Source of the DNA: Caprella mutica
Taxonomy: Eukaryota; Arthropoda; Malacostraca; Amphipoda; Caprellidae
DNA length: 64,000 nucleotides
NCBI GenBank assembly: GCA_947561585.1
Contig: CANNZV010000932.1
Coordinates: 280,003 to 344,002, forward strand
Direction of reading: 5' to 3'
Shown here: piece by piece, positions 34,962 through 45,796 of the stretch
Numbering within the stretch: the first letter of the stretch is position 1
How the letters are laid out: each line of letters begins with the position of its first letter
Program-made: the position numbers and the translations under genes
Notes under the pieces: model-generated
Told to the model about the DNA's origin: nothing
Seen by the model: the letters and a program-made list of their open reading frames with translations, nothing else
The model's database searches: none

Positions 34962-35070
34962 ATGGGAGGCAATAAATGCTGTGTTCCTGGCTGTAACTGC
35001 TATTACAATCTGCAGGATGAATACACTTCTGTTTCCAAATGATTTAGACAGAAAGAATATTGAGGATAAA
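34962..35070 (+). pseudogene. THAP-type zinc finger remnant of a P-like transposase
   Basis: An ATG at 34962, just after an acceptor-like CAACATTTCAG, opens MGGNKCCVPGCNCYYNLQDE and continues YTSVSK to a stop at 35040. KCCVPGC followed by a polar stretch is the typical start of a THAP domain (C-X2-4-C, then usually about 35-50 residues to C-X2-H). After the stop, another frame continues with a THAP-like FPNDLDRKNIEDK before a second stop, indicating at least one frameshift. The distal C-X2-H pair is not visible. THAP domains are the DNA-binding part of P-element transposases, which agrees with the flanking ends. THAP fingers also occur in host proteins, but this copy is clearly broken. Confidence 0.6.
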
Positions 35071-37990
35071 TGAAAATTCATAATACTGTTCTTTTGTTTG
35101 TATTGAAGTTGTAGAAATAAATATTAGTTAACTTTAACAGAAACAAATGCCTGACTAAAGGTATATGTAACTATTGTTACCAGAAACTTTGTCCAATTAA
35201 AAAAGTAGCTATTGTATACAAAACTGCTTGCAAAATGTTATTTTTTATTATCCCACCAGAATGTGCGTTGAAAATTAATGAAAACAATGAGAATTTTAAT
35301 CTTAATAAATCCACAATAATAATTGAAAAAAATATATATTTGAAACTTTTCCAAGTGGTATAACTAAAGAGATAATTTTTTTTAATTTTCGAATTTATAA
35401 GCTTTTAGACAAAAAAAACAGTTTGATAACTATATTTTATTAAAATAACGGATTAGCATGTATAATATGTCCATGAAGGGTTTCAAAATAATAATTAAAA
35501 TCTTGTTGAATCAAACTTCACTAAGGAACTGAAAATATTTCATAGGTCTAAACTCTAAAGTATAAACAGTAAGCAACTATATTTTAAACTAAATAAAGCT
35601 GTTTGAAGATGACATACCAATTTTAAATGATTAATAGAAGATGTTGATATCTTATCTGAAAAGAAGTGGAACCTTTTCCAGAAGTGTTCTTTTTTTCATT
35701 ATTCAACACTAAAAATAGTACAATTGAGAGGTTTTTTTGAATGATTGGAAGTCCTTTCAGAATTCAGACTAATTTGCAATGTAGCTCTAAAAAATAAGAT
35801 TTAGCCAACATCTCTTCCACAAGAGTAGCCATATCAATAATGTATCTTGCAGAATTTGCCTAGCATTATGAAAACCATTTCATAAAAATTCAACCTTCAA
35901 GTGACTGAAATATATGGGAGAAGGATATGACCAAGATATTTCAGCAAAAGTAGGTGTGGTGCCAGGCCATGAGTGGTGTCGATGCTTACTATGAATCATT
36001 TTTGAAAACATTAATCTGGAAAAGAGAACAATATTTATAAATTTATTCTATTAGCTATAGATACATGAACTAGCCCAAGAAATGAATTACTATCATTATG
36101 AAGTTGATTATGAAGATATGAAAATAACCATGATATTGATTTCATTATTAAGGTATGAGAAATATTCTATTATTAAATAATGAACTCAAGTTTAATCTAT
36201 AAATGATTTCTGGTCGTCTTTACCTTCGTCGGCTTCGTTCCTTGGAAGGCAGCAGCAAATTTATTTCACTTGATATGTTTGAGGACCTTAATTTAGCAGA
36301 AGTTCTGAAAAACATAATAAATTTTAGTATAAATAACTTAACATTCAAATAAAATGAATAAGGATTAATACATAATTATTTTTGAGTCATTTAATAATGA
36401 AGTTTTAGGAATGAAAAGGGTAATACATATTGTGGCTAAGTCATGATGGTTTTATTATAAACAACTCACAGAGATATTAGATGAGTTTGAGCATAGCTTT
36501 TCAAGATTAGATGTAATACATTACTTGCAGTACCTTTAGGCTTTAACTACATGATTTTTTACATAGATTTCTGAAAAGAACAGTTAATAGAATACATAAT
36601 GAACTTCACTGAGTTATACATTCAGTAAATTACCAGCACAAACAATTTCAAATGTTTTTCTATTCACTCTATTATTATCTGAGATGAATGATATAACTTA
36701 TAGTTAAGCACAGAGAGATTCTCTAGTTAAATTTTTCATAGGATATAGAGTAGAGCTACTAGCTATATCTTTATTTGAATTTGATGACTTGATGGTTCCA
36801 TATGAATTTCATCAATCAATAGGTAAAATAACATCTCATTATTATTCAGCACATCTATTTTCTTCTGTAAGTAATTTCTGTTAGATTGTTGCATTCCTAT
36901 TTTTAGAATGTCTCTATTAAATTATAATTTTTTAATGTAATATGGGCAAGGCATCTTTTATAAATGTGAATCTCTAATTAGTATTAGTTTATAAACTTGA
37001 GGACCTCCTGATTTTACTTACATAAATAGTTACCTATACTATATAGGCTATACCATATACAGTATACTGAAAATAGTAATTAGGTACCTACCTACCCACT
37101 CCTGTCTCCTGAGTCTTGATTTGAATAGAAAGTAAAAAATGATAACTGATACCAATGTTGACACAGTTGACTGTTATTATATATATTTGATTGTTAATGA
37201 TAAACAGATAATATTAGGTAAGATTCTGCAACCTTTTGAAGAGAAATTGTCTTTAAAAAAATAAAATCTTGGGAGACATATTAGTCATACTCTGCAGCCT
37301 GGCAGTAGGCTAGTCACAATAGTAGTGAGGAAACTGGGAAGTGGACCCATAATTTTATATTTGTTATCAAAATCTCTTTCTGACAGTCTTATCATATTAT
37401 TTAAAACATTAATTATATAGCTAGGTACTTATTTAATATCTATGAAGAAAATATATTTGATCTGTTCTGTTTTTAATTTTGGAAGATGTTTCTAGCCTAG
37501 CTGACTAGGGACTTAGGTATATGAATGGTTCAGTCCGTTCTATTTTAAATTCATTAATTTTAACAGTATCAGATAAAAAGAATCGGAAAAAAAAACTTCA
37601 GTCCTATCAATCATGCCTTTGGCAATATTTTCATTCCCTATTTACTTATTAGAACTATCGTCAGACCACTCTAAATTGGTTTAAACTGTAAAATAATGCG
37701 AGGACAACCTCCATTTTTTATTGAATTGCCATCAAGCTCTTGTGTATATATACGATTTTTAAATGGATTAAATACGATCAGATCAGTTAAAATAGCACTA
37801 CTATAGTAATTGACTAATTACAAATTCATTGGTATAGTTTATTTCATCATTACATAACTATAAGTTGCTTAAATAGGCAATTTATAAAAAATAGACACAG
37901 ACTGAGTTCGCGGTTTGTTTTGATTTTTTAGGACCACTTTGAACAGCTGTTATTTTCGGGAATCTGGCCTGATCAACTATAGACGGCCAT
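35071..37990. other. AT-rich interior of the P-like element, no intact frame
   Basis: Short stop-rich frames between about 35240 and 35800 could be relics of a transposase body, but no catalytic motif was identified. A less AT-rich patch near 36210-36290 carries no ORF. Confidence 0.35.
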
Positions 37991-38101
37991 GATTGTATGC
38001 GGTTTGCGGAATAATGATCGTAAACCTTAGTTCAATAATAATTTGTTATAAACTCATTTTTTTCCCGGAGCCTGGAGAGGACCTTTAAACGTTTTGGGTA
38101 A

Positions 38102-38240
38102 GATACGCACTACGCCTTTGAGGATTTGTGTCAATGACACGAACTACCCCTTTGATGCTTTTTGTCTGAAATACGCACTACTCCTTCGATGCTTTTTGTC
38201 TAAAATACGCATTACCCCTTTTATGCTTTGTGTCATTTTG
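38102..38240. repeat. 34-bp tandem repeat, four copies
   Basis: ACGCACTAC or a close form recurs at 38105, 38139, 38173 and 38207, an exact 34-bp step. Each is followed by CCTTTGATGCTTTTTGTCT or similar. An ORF at 38094-38354 runs through it and is not supported as a gene. A related array is at 42288-42690. Confidence 0.85.
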
Positions 38241-38727
38241 GTGCGTTCCCGTGCTGAAGAACTCGAAGAACGTCCCTCAGTTCTACGAAAACCAACCGTT
38301 CCCGTGATGAAGAACGTTCGTCAAGTTCGTGGAACTCGACGACACGGTAGATAAGGTGCGTTCCCGTGCTGAAGAACTGCTAAGTGTAAAGTTAAGTGTT
38401 GGTACTGAAAGAAAAACTCAGTATTGGTACTAAGTGAAAATTAAGTGTAAGTGCTTGATGATAAGTTTAGAAATAAGTGAAAATTGATAATGAAATAAGT
38501 GAAGGATCTTTCTTTTTGTGGTGGCAGAGGTGAATACCTGAACGGGAAGTGAGGAGGACTGACCCGCTGAAAAGGGTATCAACGAAGCTACATCTTGATC
38601 TTGACTCGAAGAACGTTCATTCAAGGTACGAAGAACGGTCCCTCGGTTAGCGTTCCCGTGCAACCACTTCAATGTGTATGATTCCGTGGTTTAGGAATTA
38701 ATATCACTAATTAATTAGGGATACACT

Positions 38728-38935
38728 GAAGAAACGCTAGAACACTTCATTATGGAATGTACCTACGCACTATTCTGATATTAGACTTGAATATGAAATG
38801 AGTGAGGCAAGTATTCAGGATATTCTGGGTTTTGTTGAAAATAATGAGGATGTGGAAAAATTAAAAAGGTTTATGAAGAAAATTTGGTTGAAAAGGAATT
38901 ATGCTTTAGAGCGGATGAATGACAGATTTTTTTGA
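38728..38935 (+). pseudogene. LINE ORF2 C-terminal fragment (non-LTR retrotransposon)
   Basis: The frame from 38728 reads EETLEHFIMEC, matching the zinc-knuckle tail of the LINE at 46684-46948 (EETLEHFLLEC). After a frameshift near 38765 a second frame continues with DIRLEYEMSEASIQDILGFV and KRFMKKIWLKRNYALERMND to a stop at 38933. This charged tail resembles the extreme C-terminus of non-LTR reverse transcriptase proteins. The element is 5' truncated, as is common for LINEs. The tandem repeats at 39262-39690 may belong to its 3' untranslated tail. Confidence 0.6.
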
Positions 38936-39261
38936 AAAGGTTTTGAGATCTGTAAATTTATTGTGTTGTGAACCTGTGTGTATGTCTCTTATGTCTGTTT
39001 CCTTCATCTGTAAGGACGACAATTAGAAGAGGTAATTTGTTGGCAAGTTCTTTTGTCCCTTTCCACTGGCAAGGGTTACAATAGGATCCACTCTCTTCCT
39101 CTGTCATAGGTAATGAGTTGTATGATTTTTTGTTCTCCCTGTATCAAGTGATTATAAAAGTTGTTATGTAGTTTTATTTTAAAAAATTTCTTCTATAATC
39201 ATGTGTGTATTTAGTATTATATTTTGTGTGTATGTTGATTATCTGTGAATAAATGTGTGTT

Positions 39262-39690
39262 TGTGGGTATGAATGCTCCTGTCTCCCTCCTTGAGAAGGG
39301 GACAGTGTAGTACCTAAATAATTTTAAATGTGTGTATGAATGCTCCTCTCTCCTTCCTTGAGAAGGGGACTGTGTAGTAAATAATTAAAAATGTGTGTAT
39401 GAATGATTGTGGGTATGAATGCTCCTGTCCCCTTCCTTGACGACCTTGAGAAGGGGACAGTGTAGTAAATACTAAATAATTTAAAATGTGTGTATGAATG
39501 ATTGTGGGTATGAATGCTCTTGTCTTCTTCCTTGAGAAGGGGACAGTGTAGTAAATAATTCAAATGTGTGTAGTGTATGAATGATTGTGGGTATGAATGC
39601 TCCTGTCTCCTTCCTTGAGAAGGGAACAGTGTAGTAAATAATTCAAATGTGTGTATGAATGATTGTGTCCTGTCTCCTGAGTGTTTGAGT
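39262..39690. repeat. 67-95 bp minisatellite, about five copies
   Basis: GGTATGAATGCTCCTGTCTC recurs near 39274, 39341, 39420, 39515 and 39599, followed by CTTGAGAAGGGGACAGTGTA and GTAAATAATT. Spacing varies because of internal ATGAATGATTGTG duplications. The 147-codon minus ORF here (39324-39767) is a by-product. It lies downstream of the LINE fragment and may be an expanded LINE 3' tail. Confidence 0.8.
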
Positions 39691-40538
39691 ATAGTTATGT
39701 ATCTAATATATGTGTGTTTCTTTGTTTTTAATATTCGGTGTGGGTATATGTGAGAGATATTTAACATTGTATGTTATATGTGGAGAAAATGCTAAATAGA
39801 GTTTATATTCATCTGTCATGTTTTTACTGAATATCTTTTTAGAATTTGATAGCTGTATGCTAGTTTGTTTATGGAATATTATCAATTTTAATTAAAAAAA
39901 TTCAAGCATTAATACATTTTTATCTCATGCAAATTTTCCCTTGAATCTCTTGCAAGTTTCTATGTGTAAGTTTTATTTTAGCTTTATTTTAGTTTTGAAA
40001 ATTTAATTTGAAAGTAAATAAGTTTTTAATCTGTAACTTTTTTATATAACTGGCCCAGATGCCAGACAGCAATTTAAGATAAAAGTGACTAAAAATCATA
40101 ATGGGAGTGCTAATATACATAGCATTACTCCAGATTACAAGTCATACAAGTCATATTAACAATCACTAATTTGGTTTGGTGGGCTTAATTGATTATCAAT
40201 TAATCTCAAAACATGTAATATTATGTCAATTATCAATTACATACAGTATTCTATTTAAAGCTTATAGGAAACAGTACTGTATTTAGAAGTGAGTGCAAAA
40301 CATATACGTACGTAGATAATGGAAATTAAAATTTTGATAGACCTATCATGATCTACGATAACTCCTCCCACTTTGCGAGTGGAGTGTCTGATTACCGACA
40401 CGTTTTTCTAGATGGATACTAGGTATTATACTATAAGTAACTCAGGTTAGATATCTAGGTAAATATTTATATTAGGTATATAATCGACTAGATAAAATAC
40501 CTAGATATATATTTATATTATATATCGTCTAGTTATCC
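39691..40538. other. AT-rich spacer
   Basis: A stretch near 40050-40150 (CCAGATGCCAGACAGCAATT, AAGATAAAAGTGA, GCATTACTCCAG) is similar to 48410-48480, so it is part of a dispersed repeat, perhaps a LINE 3' end. Nothing else was recognised. Confidence 0.4.
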
Positions 40539-40862
40539 CAGTCTGTTACTGTCTGTATTTGGTGCACAAAATCCCACTGACTTTTTGAAAAAGCTGAAAA
40601 CAATCCACCATAAATTTCCAGTAATTTGACTGATCCACCAACATTTTACCCAATTTTCCACCAAAAATTAATGGTAACATAGGAATAAATAGCTAGATAT
40701 CCACCGAGTTTGCTAGAATATTATTTTAAAGGGGCAAAAATTCCACCAACATGTCGGTGGAATTTACCATGAAATACAGACTGGACTCTGCCAGAATATT
40801 ATTTTCAAAGGGAAAAAATTCCACCGACATGTCGGTGGAATTTACCACGAAATACAAACTGG
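40539..40862. mobile_element. CAGTCTGTATTTGG-family MITE with duplicated right end
   Basis: The left end has CAGTCTGTTACTGTCTGTAT. The right end closes with ACCACGAAATACAAACTGG. An internal end-like copy (GAAATACAGACTGG) stops at 40784 and the right ~78 bp are then repeated. Flanks TAGTTATCC (40530-40538) and TAGTTATAC (40863-40871) agree at 8 of 9 positions, a plausible 9-bp target duplication. Near the right end lies the palindrome ATTCCACCGACATGTCGGTG. Confidence 0.75.
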
Positions 40863-40876
40863 TAGTTATACTTATC

Positions 40877-41092
40877 CAGTCTGCAGAATATGGAACATTT
40901 TTCCAAGACTCTCTGCGGAAGTTTTTGATTGAATTTTTAGAAATTGGAGATCTCTGCGGGAGATCTTGAATTAATTCCTATGTTACCATTAATTTAGCTG
41001 CGGGAGATTCTGAATCTGCTACTGAGAGTCAGAGAGTAACTGTCTCTCAAATTAAAATCTCTGCGGGAGAAGAGACACATTCTGCCAACTGG
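40877..41092. mobile_element. CAGTCTGCAGAATATGG-family MITE, 216 bp
   Basis: It starts CAGTCTGCAGAATATGGAAC and ends ACACATTCTGCCAACTGG, an imperfect inverted repeat of the start. The 9-bp flanks ATACTTATC and GTAGTTATC agree at 7 of 9. It sits only about 15 bp right of the previous MITE, whose flank it appears to have used as a target. Confidence 0.7.
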
Positions 41093-41460
41093 GTAGTTAT
41101 CTAATTACACATTTATATTATATAATATAATAAATATAATCTCCTAGATTATCAGGTAATCATTTTTTAAATCCATGCTTGTTTCTAAAATAGCTAAATT
41201 GTTAGTTATTGACTATCAGCAACAACATAATATTTTTCCAATGAATTAATTATGCAGAATCACGAACACATACATTTCAGTTTCCTGATCATAGTGCTCT
41301 CGTCTGGACGCGAACACAGACAGAAATGAGATTGCTCGTGTTCGTCCGAGCAAAAGTATTTCCAAACTCAGGGCATTTGTCGGAGCGTCTGGACGGGGCT
41401 TAACCGAGAGACTTTACTTCATACCCAAGTAATAAATCATGTCCAAACCCCCCCTTTTTT

Positions 41461-41697
41461 CCAGTTTGTATTTGGTGCATTGAACTCCTCTGACTTTTTA
41501 TAAAATCTGAGAAATAGCTGCCAACATTTTTCATCAATTTGTCTAGTCCTCTGACATTTTTTCAGTTTCTCCTCCAAAAATTAATGGTAATATTGGAATT
41601 GATAGCCGAATATCCTCCGACATTGCAGGAATTTTTTATTTGAGAAATTGAATATCTCCCGAGATATAATTGGAATTTACCACCAAATACAATCTGG
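41461..41697. mobile_element. Diverged CAGTCTGTATTTGG-family MITE
   Basis: It starts CCAGTTTGTATTTGGTGCAT and ends TTACCACCAAATACAATCTGG (last 20 bases matching the family). The interior follows the family order (ACTTTTT, AAAATTAATGGTAA, GAATTTACC). No clear target duplication was seen. Confidence 0.7.
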
Positions 41698-41789
41698 CTA
41701 TTTTAATGGTAAGTTTGTGGCAGTTATTTTGAGCCCTTCAATTGCAAATGGCGAGTTTTATCTATTTTTCTCCTCAGCTACAATGTTAT

Positions 41790-41895
41790 TTTGGAGAGAA
41801 TTAATGATAATTTGATCATTTTGGAGAGAATTAATGATAATTTGATCATTTTGGAGAGAATTAATGATAATTTGATCATTTTGGAGAGAATTTGT
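41790..41895. repeat. 30-bp tandem repeat, 3.5 copies
   Basis: TTTTGGAGAGAATTAATGAT is repeated exactly every 30 bp at 41790, 41820, 41850 and 41880. It makes open frames on both strands (61-97 codons) that are not genes. Confidence 0.9.
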
Positions 41896-42287
41896 AGAAA
41901 TTTGGGGAAAGCTGGAGAGACAAATGGTGAGTTTATCTTTATGAGACATACTATTTTACTTGGCTTTGTACCTTGAAGCCATGTTCTAAAGTATGGACAA
42001 AGTCGCCAGTATATTGGTGACTTTTGAGGGGTTAAATAAGTTGGAAAACCTGTAAATAACAAGTAAATCACTCATAAAATAGTCTCAAGAGATACACATG
42101 CATCAGGCACGAAGCATAAGGATGTTTTCAAGTGTAAAATCTTCACTGGGAAGCCTAATTTCTCCTTTAAAGTGTCTTAAATGTGGCGACCTGGATCCAT
42201 TTTCTCACTAAACTGGCGACTTTCCTGCCACACTTTGAAACATGGCCTTGAAGGAACGTTCTTCGAGTTCTTCAGCACAAAAACGCA

Positions 42288-42690
42288 CCATTTTAAGACA
42301 CGCACTATCTATTTGATGCTTTGTTTAAGACATGCACTAATTAACTTTTGATGCCTTGTGTCTAAGACACATTTTACTAAGGAACTGATGCTTGCTGGAT
42401 AGACAGCAGACAACAGCACCACTGGACGACAAATACCCCATACCTCGAACAATAATTATAGGTATCTCTACATATAATGAAGGCACTATCCCTTTGAAGC
42501 TCTGTGTTGAATACACGCACTGTACCTTTGAGGCTTTGTGTCAGAGACACGCACTTCTCCTTCGGAACTTTGTGTCAGACACGCACTATCCCCTTTGTCC
42601 TTTGATGCTTTGTGTATGGGATGCACTACCCCTTCGAGACTTTGTGTTAAACACGCATTACCCCTTTGAGGCTATGTATACATATATCAA
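42288..42690. repeat. Degenerate ~35-bp tandem repeat related to 38102-38240
   Basis: ACACGCACTA, CCCCTTTGATGC and TTTGTGTC recur irregularly about ten times. The adjacent block with GTTCTTCGAGTTCTTCAGCA (42258) is the reverse complement of one beside the 38.2-kb array, so the two loci share a larger repeat in opposite order. A 113-codon ORF (42392-42733) is a by-product. Confidence 0.7.
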
Positions 42691-42972
42691 GCACTTATAT
42701 AAACATATGTCAGTATATTTATATCAGAAATAAACTGCAAATGTACCTGTGGCTGTGTAGGGTGTATCAGGTTATTCATATTTAAATCAATTGACGATAT
42801 TTTCGGTATTGGTATAATTCAAACATCATACTAATTAGGTTAAACTTCTTAACTGCAAAAATAAAGATGTTAGACCAAATGTACCTGTGACAACACCCGA
42901 GATTGGGTTTGGTAGCTACATTTGACTGCAGTATCTTTCTCGAGAAGAGATAATCGTGATTCGTTAATGAAT

Positions 42973-43250
42973 CACGATATATTGGAGGAGAGTGCAAGGG
43001 ATTGTGGTTTGAGTATAAGTAGGGAGAAGAGTAAGTGTATGGTTTTTAATGGTGGGGGTGACGTTGGAGAGAGTGTGATCAGAGGGATGGAAATGGTGGA
43101 GGAAGTTAGATATCTGGGAGTGATGGTGAGACCGTGAGTGCAACTTGCAAGGAAGGATTGTTTCAGTCAGGGAAAATAAGAAGGAAAAGATAAGGAGTGC
43201 GGAGAGAATGGTGAATGTAACCACCTACTCAGTTGTGGAGAGGTCCTGTG
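42973..43250 (+). pseudogene. LINE reverse transcriptase fragment, piece 1 of 4
   Basis: The frame reads ILEESARDCGLSISREKSKC, then MVFNGGGDVGES and EEVRYLGVMV. This is the thumb-proximal part of a non-LTR reverse transcriptase (pattern GLSI-x2-EKSK-M-F ... V-YLGV). A frameshift near 43135 moves the continuation (QGRIVSVRENKKEK) to another frame. The piece is stopped at 43251 by an inserted MITE and resumes after 43800. The upstream half of the reverse transcriptase is absent. Confidence 0.75.
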
Positions 43251-43800
43251 CCAGTCTGTATTTGGTGCACAAAATCCCACTGACTTTTTCAAAAAACTGA
43301 AAAAATCTACCATAAATTTCCAGTAATTTGGCTAATCCAACATTTTCCAAATTTATCCACCGAAAATTAATGGTAACCCAGTCTGCAACTCTGCAGAATA
43401 TGGAACATTTTCCAAGACTCTCTGCGGGAGTTTTGATTGAATTTTAGAAATCTGAGATCTCTGCGGGAAATCTCGAATTAATTCCTATGTTACCATTAAA
43501 ACAATCCTTAATTTCCTCCTATATTTACATGTATTTTACTGAGAACATAAGCCAAAATAGGGGATTTATTGGAGAATATTTTACCAGTTCTTGCAGTCTA
43601 GGATTTTAAATCTGCTACTGAGAGTCGGAGAGTAACTGTCTCTCAAATTAAAATCTCTGCGGGAGAAGACGCATTCTGCAGACTGGATTGGTAACATAGG
43701 AATAAATAGCTAAAAATCCACCAACTTTGCCAGAATATTATTTTCAAAAGGGAAAAATTCCACAGACATGTTGGTGGAATTTACCACAAAATACAGACTG
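43251..43800. mobile_element. CAGTCTGTATTTGG-family MITE inserted in the LINE
   Basis: It starts CCAGTCTGTATTTGGTGCAC and ends ACCACAAAATACAGACTG. It is about 240 bp long once the nested element at 43378-43686 is removed. It separates LINE piece 1 from piece 2. No clear target duplication was found. Confidence 0.8.
43378..43686. mobile_element. CAGTCTGCAG-family MITE nested in another MITE
   Basis: It starts CCAGTCTGCAACTCTGCAGA and ends ATTCTGCAGACTGG. It interrupts the host MITE at AATGGTAAC; flanks AATGGTAAC (43369-43377) and ATTGGTAAC (43687-43695) form a 9-bp target duplication with one mismatch. It therefore inserted after the host MITE. Confidence 0.85.
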
Positions 43801-43984
43801 AAATGTATTTGACAGACTACTGATTGGTAAAACACTAAAACTTTTTGGAAGAGTGTGGTGCTGCCGGGGGCGTTGCTTGCGGGAGAGGTTAGGTTATGTT
43901 ATGGTGTGGAATAAGACGGAGATTGGGAAGTTTCAGAGATTGGAGAATGGGGTTTGGAGAAGGATCTTGAGGGCATCTACTTAA
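43801..43984 (+). pseudogene. LINE fragment, piece 2 of 4
   Basis: The frame gives RLLIGKTLKLFGRVWCCRGR, LRERLGYVMVW, then FQRLENGVWRRILRAS. The QRLENGVWRRIL stretch is characteristic of the region after the reverse transcriptase domain in many arthropod LINEs. It follows piece 1 in the expected order. It is cut at about 44003 by the next inserted element. Confidence 0.7.
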
Positions 43985-44002
43985 GCACTAGTGATAGGTC
44001 TG

Positions 44003-45541
44003 CAGAGCTGTTTTCCATTTGCATCCCAGTTTCAGTGCGTGCACAAAATTTAGTGTGCGCCCTGACGCTATGAAACTGGGGTGCAAATGGAAATTGCAGT
44101 GCCATCTAGTGACACCCGATCGCAATCTCTATTGTGAACAAACAAATAATTAAAATATGGCTAATGGGAATGAAGATGTGTCCCAGTCTGTATTTGTTTC
44201 ACAAAATTCCACTGGTTTCTTGAAAAAGCTGCAAAAAATCCACCATAAATATCCAGTAATTTGGCTGATCCACCAACATTTTACCCATTTTTCCACCGAA
44301 AATTAATGGTAACATAGAAGTAAATAGCTAAAAATCCACCAACTTTGCCAGAATATTATTTTCAATGGAGAAAAATTCCACTAACATGTCGGTGAAAGTT
44401 ACCACGAAATACAGACTGCGATGTGCCCACTACTTTCAAGTGCATATTATTAAATAGTTTGGTATTTGGTTTCTCTCCAACTTCCAAGGCTCCCGATAGT
44501 AGATAGCTACCTACCACTTACAATTAGCTAGTTAGACTTCCTTTGTAATATTTTATTCGTTCAATTTGGTTAATTTGCATTTGCTGGGTATAGTGGTCAC
44601 AAATGAACAATTATATAAACCATAATTAAGAAAATAATCGCTTGTACTCGTGCACCTAGTTCAAGAGTATGTACCAAGTCGCCAATTAATTGTTGGCTTA
44701 AAATTTGTGAAAATAATATCTTACACATACCTAAACGACTAATGAGCACTTAAATTAGATTTAAAATTGGTGACTCTTAATCATAAACAGCGGAACAGCG
44801 CATCTCTGTTGAAATGTAAACAAAGCCGCCATTTTGTTTTGATATTGTGCGCTCCACGATGTAGCTATAATTCAAATTGTGTATCAGTTTTCTATTTTCG
44901 GTGTTCTTTTGTTATGAATGATGTGGTCACAACTTGTCATTTTAATTTGATGCTCTCTGACTAATTATCGCAAAAGAAAGGAATAACTATGAAAGAAACT
45001 TAAGAAAGTATGCTTCTCTCAGGCTCTCTGTGATTGGCTGGTATCAGTTGCATGCCTCTCTCTGATTGGCTGATACGCTCTCAATTAATTTAGGTAGTTA
45101 TAATAATATAGGTATATTGACGACTGTCAACTTTCAAAATTGGAATTAAATTATGACGACTGACGACTGCATTACTGATTTTAGTTGACTTATTTTGAAA
45201 AAAAGATATATTTGCGACTCAATGAACATTCTCAGAAACTAGGCTCGTGCACTAACTATAAAATAATCATAAATCTTCATTCAATATGGCCGTTTGTTTA
45301 CATTACGTGACCTCACGCACTGAGTTTTCAGTTTTCAGTGCACGTACCTGCTATTTTATTGGGGTGTTGAAATCTCAGGGCGTCCGAGATTTTGGATGTT
45401 CGAATCATTTTCCATTTATACCCCAGACAATTGGGGTACAAATGGAAACTTTTTTTTCACGCCCTGATGCACTAAGTGTGTTCCCTGACGTCCTCAGTGC
45501 GTGCACGATAGCATTTGGGGTGCGAATGGAAAACGGCTCAG
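44003..45541. mobile_element. 1.54-kb TIR element with iterated TTTCCATTTGCACCCCA ends
   Basis: The left end CAGAGCTGTTTTCCATTTGC and the right end GAATGGAAAACGGCTCAG are near inverted repeats. Further copies of TTTCCATTTGCACCCCA lie inside, in both orientations, near 44013 (+), 44083 (-), 45410 (+), 45434 (-) and 45518 (-), so each end can fold on itself. The CAGAGC ends recall hAT-type transposons, but no 8-bp target duplication was identified. The interior has no transposase; an ORF at 44767-44964 is not supported. Another MITE is nested at 44183-44419. Confidence 0.65.
44183..44419. mobile_element. CAGTCTGTATTTG-family MITE nested in the 1.54-kb element
   Basis: It starts CAGTCTGTATTTGTTTCACA and ends ACCACGAAATACAGACTGC. 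Flanks GATGTGTCC and GATGTGCCC agree at 8 of 9 positions. Confidence 0.8.
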
Positions 45542-45547
45542 GGTGAA

Positions 45548-45796
45548 GTAGGGTGCTCGTCAGCTCAGCTTTGGCAAGGGATATGATGATGAAGGTTAGG
45601 TTTGGTGGGTTCTTAATGAACACTGGGAATGAGGTACTGAGGGATATGGTTGGGAGGGTGAGAGGAATGGTGGTAATTCATGGATGAGAAAGATTTAGGA
45701 GTATATGGCAGAGGTGAGTTTGGACTGGGAGGCCCTGAGGGTGTTAGATGGCGGGGAATTGGGAAGAATACTTAGAATAGTTGATAGGTGGGAGGA
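45548..45796 (+). pseudogene. LINE fragment, piece 3 of 4
   Basis: The first frame reads SSALARDMMMKVRFGGFLMN then EVLRDMVGRVRG. After a frameshift it continues RSIWQR or, in the adjacent frame, RKYMAEVSLDWEALRVLDGG and ILRIVDRWEE. This matches the order of the linker between the reverse transcriptase and the C-terminal knuckle in LINE proteins. It ends in GGTGGGAGGA (45787-45796), the target duplication of the next insertion. Confidence 0.65.

Larger units (their letters stand above)
31802..37991. mobile_element. 6.19-kb P-element-like transposon, decayed
   Basis: The left end CATGGCCGTCTATAGTTTAT at 31802 and the right end, reading inward CATGGCCGTCTATAGTTGAT, form terminal inverted repeats. 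A matching subterminal block (AGCTGTTCAA-GTGGTCCT) sits about 60 bp in on the left and about 50 bp in on the right. ATTGTAT directly flanks both sides (31795-31801 and 37992-37998), a 7-bp target duplication. CATG-starting ends, 7-8 bp duplications and a THAP-like finger inside (34962-35070) fit the P superfamily. No intact transposase frame remains. The left part holds a block of CAGTCTGCAG-family sequence (32240-33560). It may be a dead autonomous copy enlarged by later insertions. Confidence 0.75.

Noticed and set aside
39324..39767. 147-codon minus ORF rich in His, Thr and Ser
   Set aside because: It spans the 67-95 bp minisatellite and repeats the same peptide; a composition effect.
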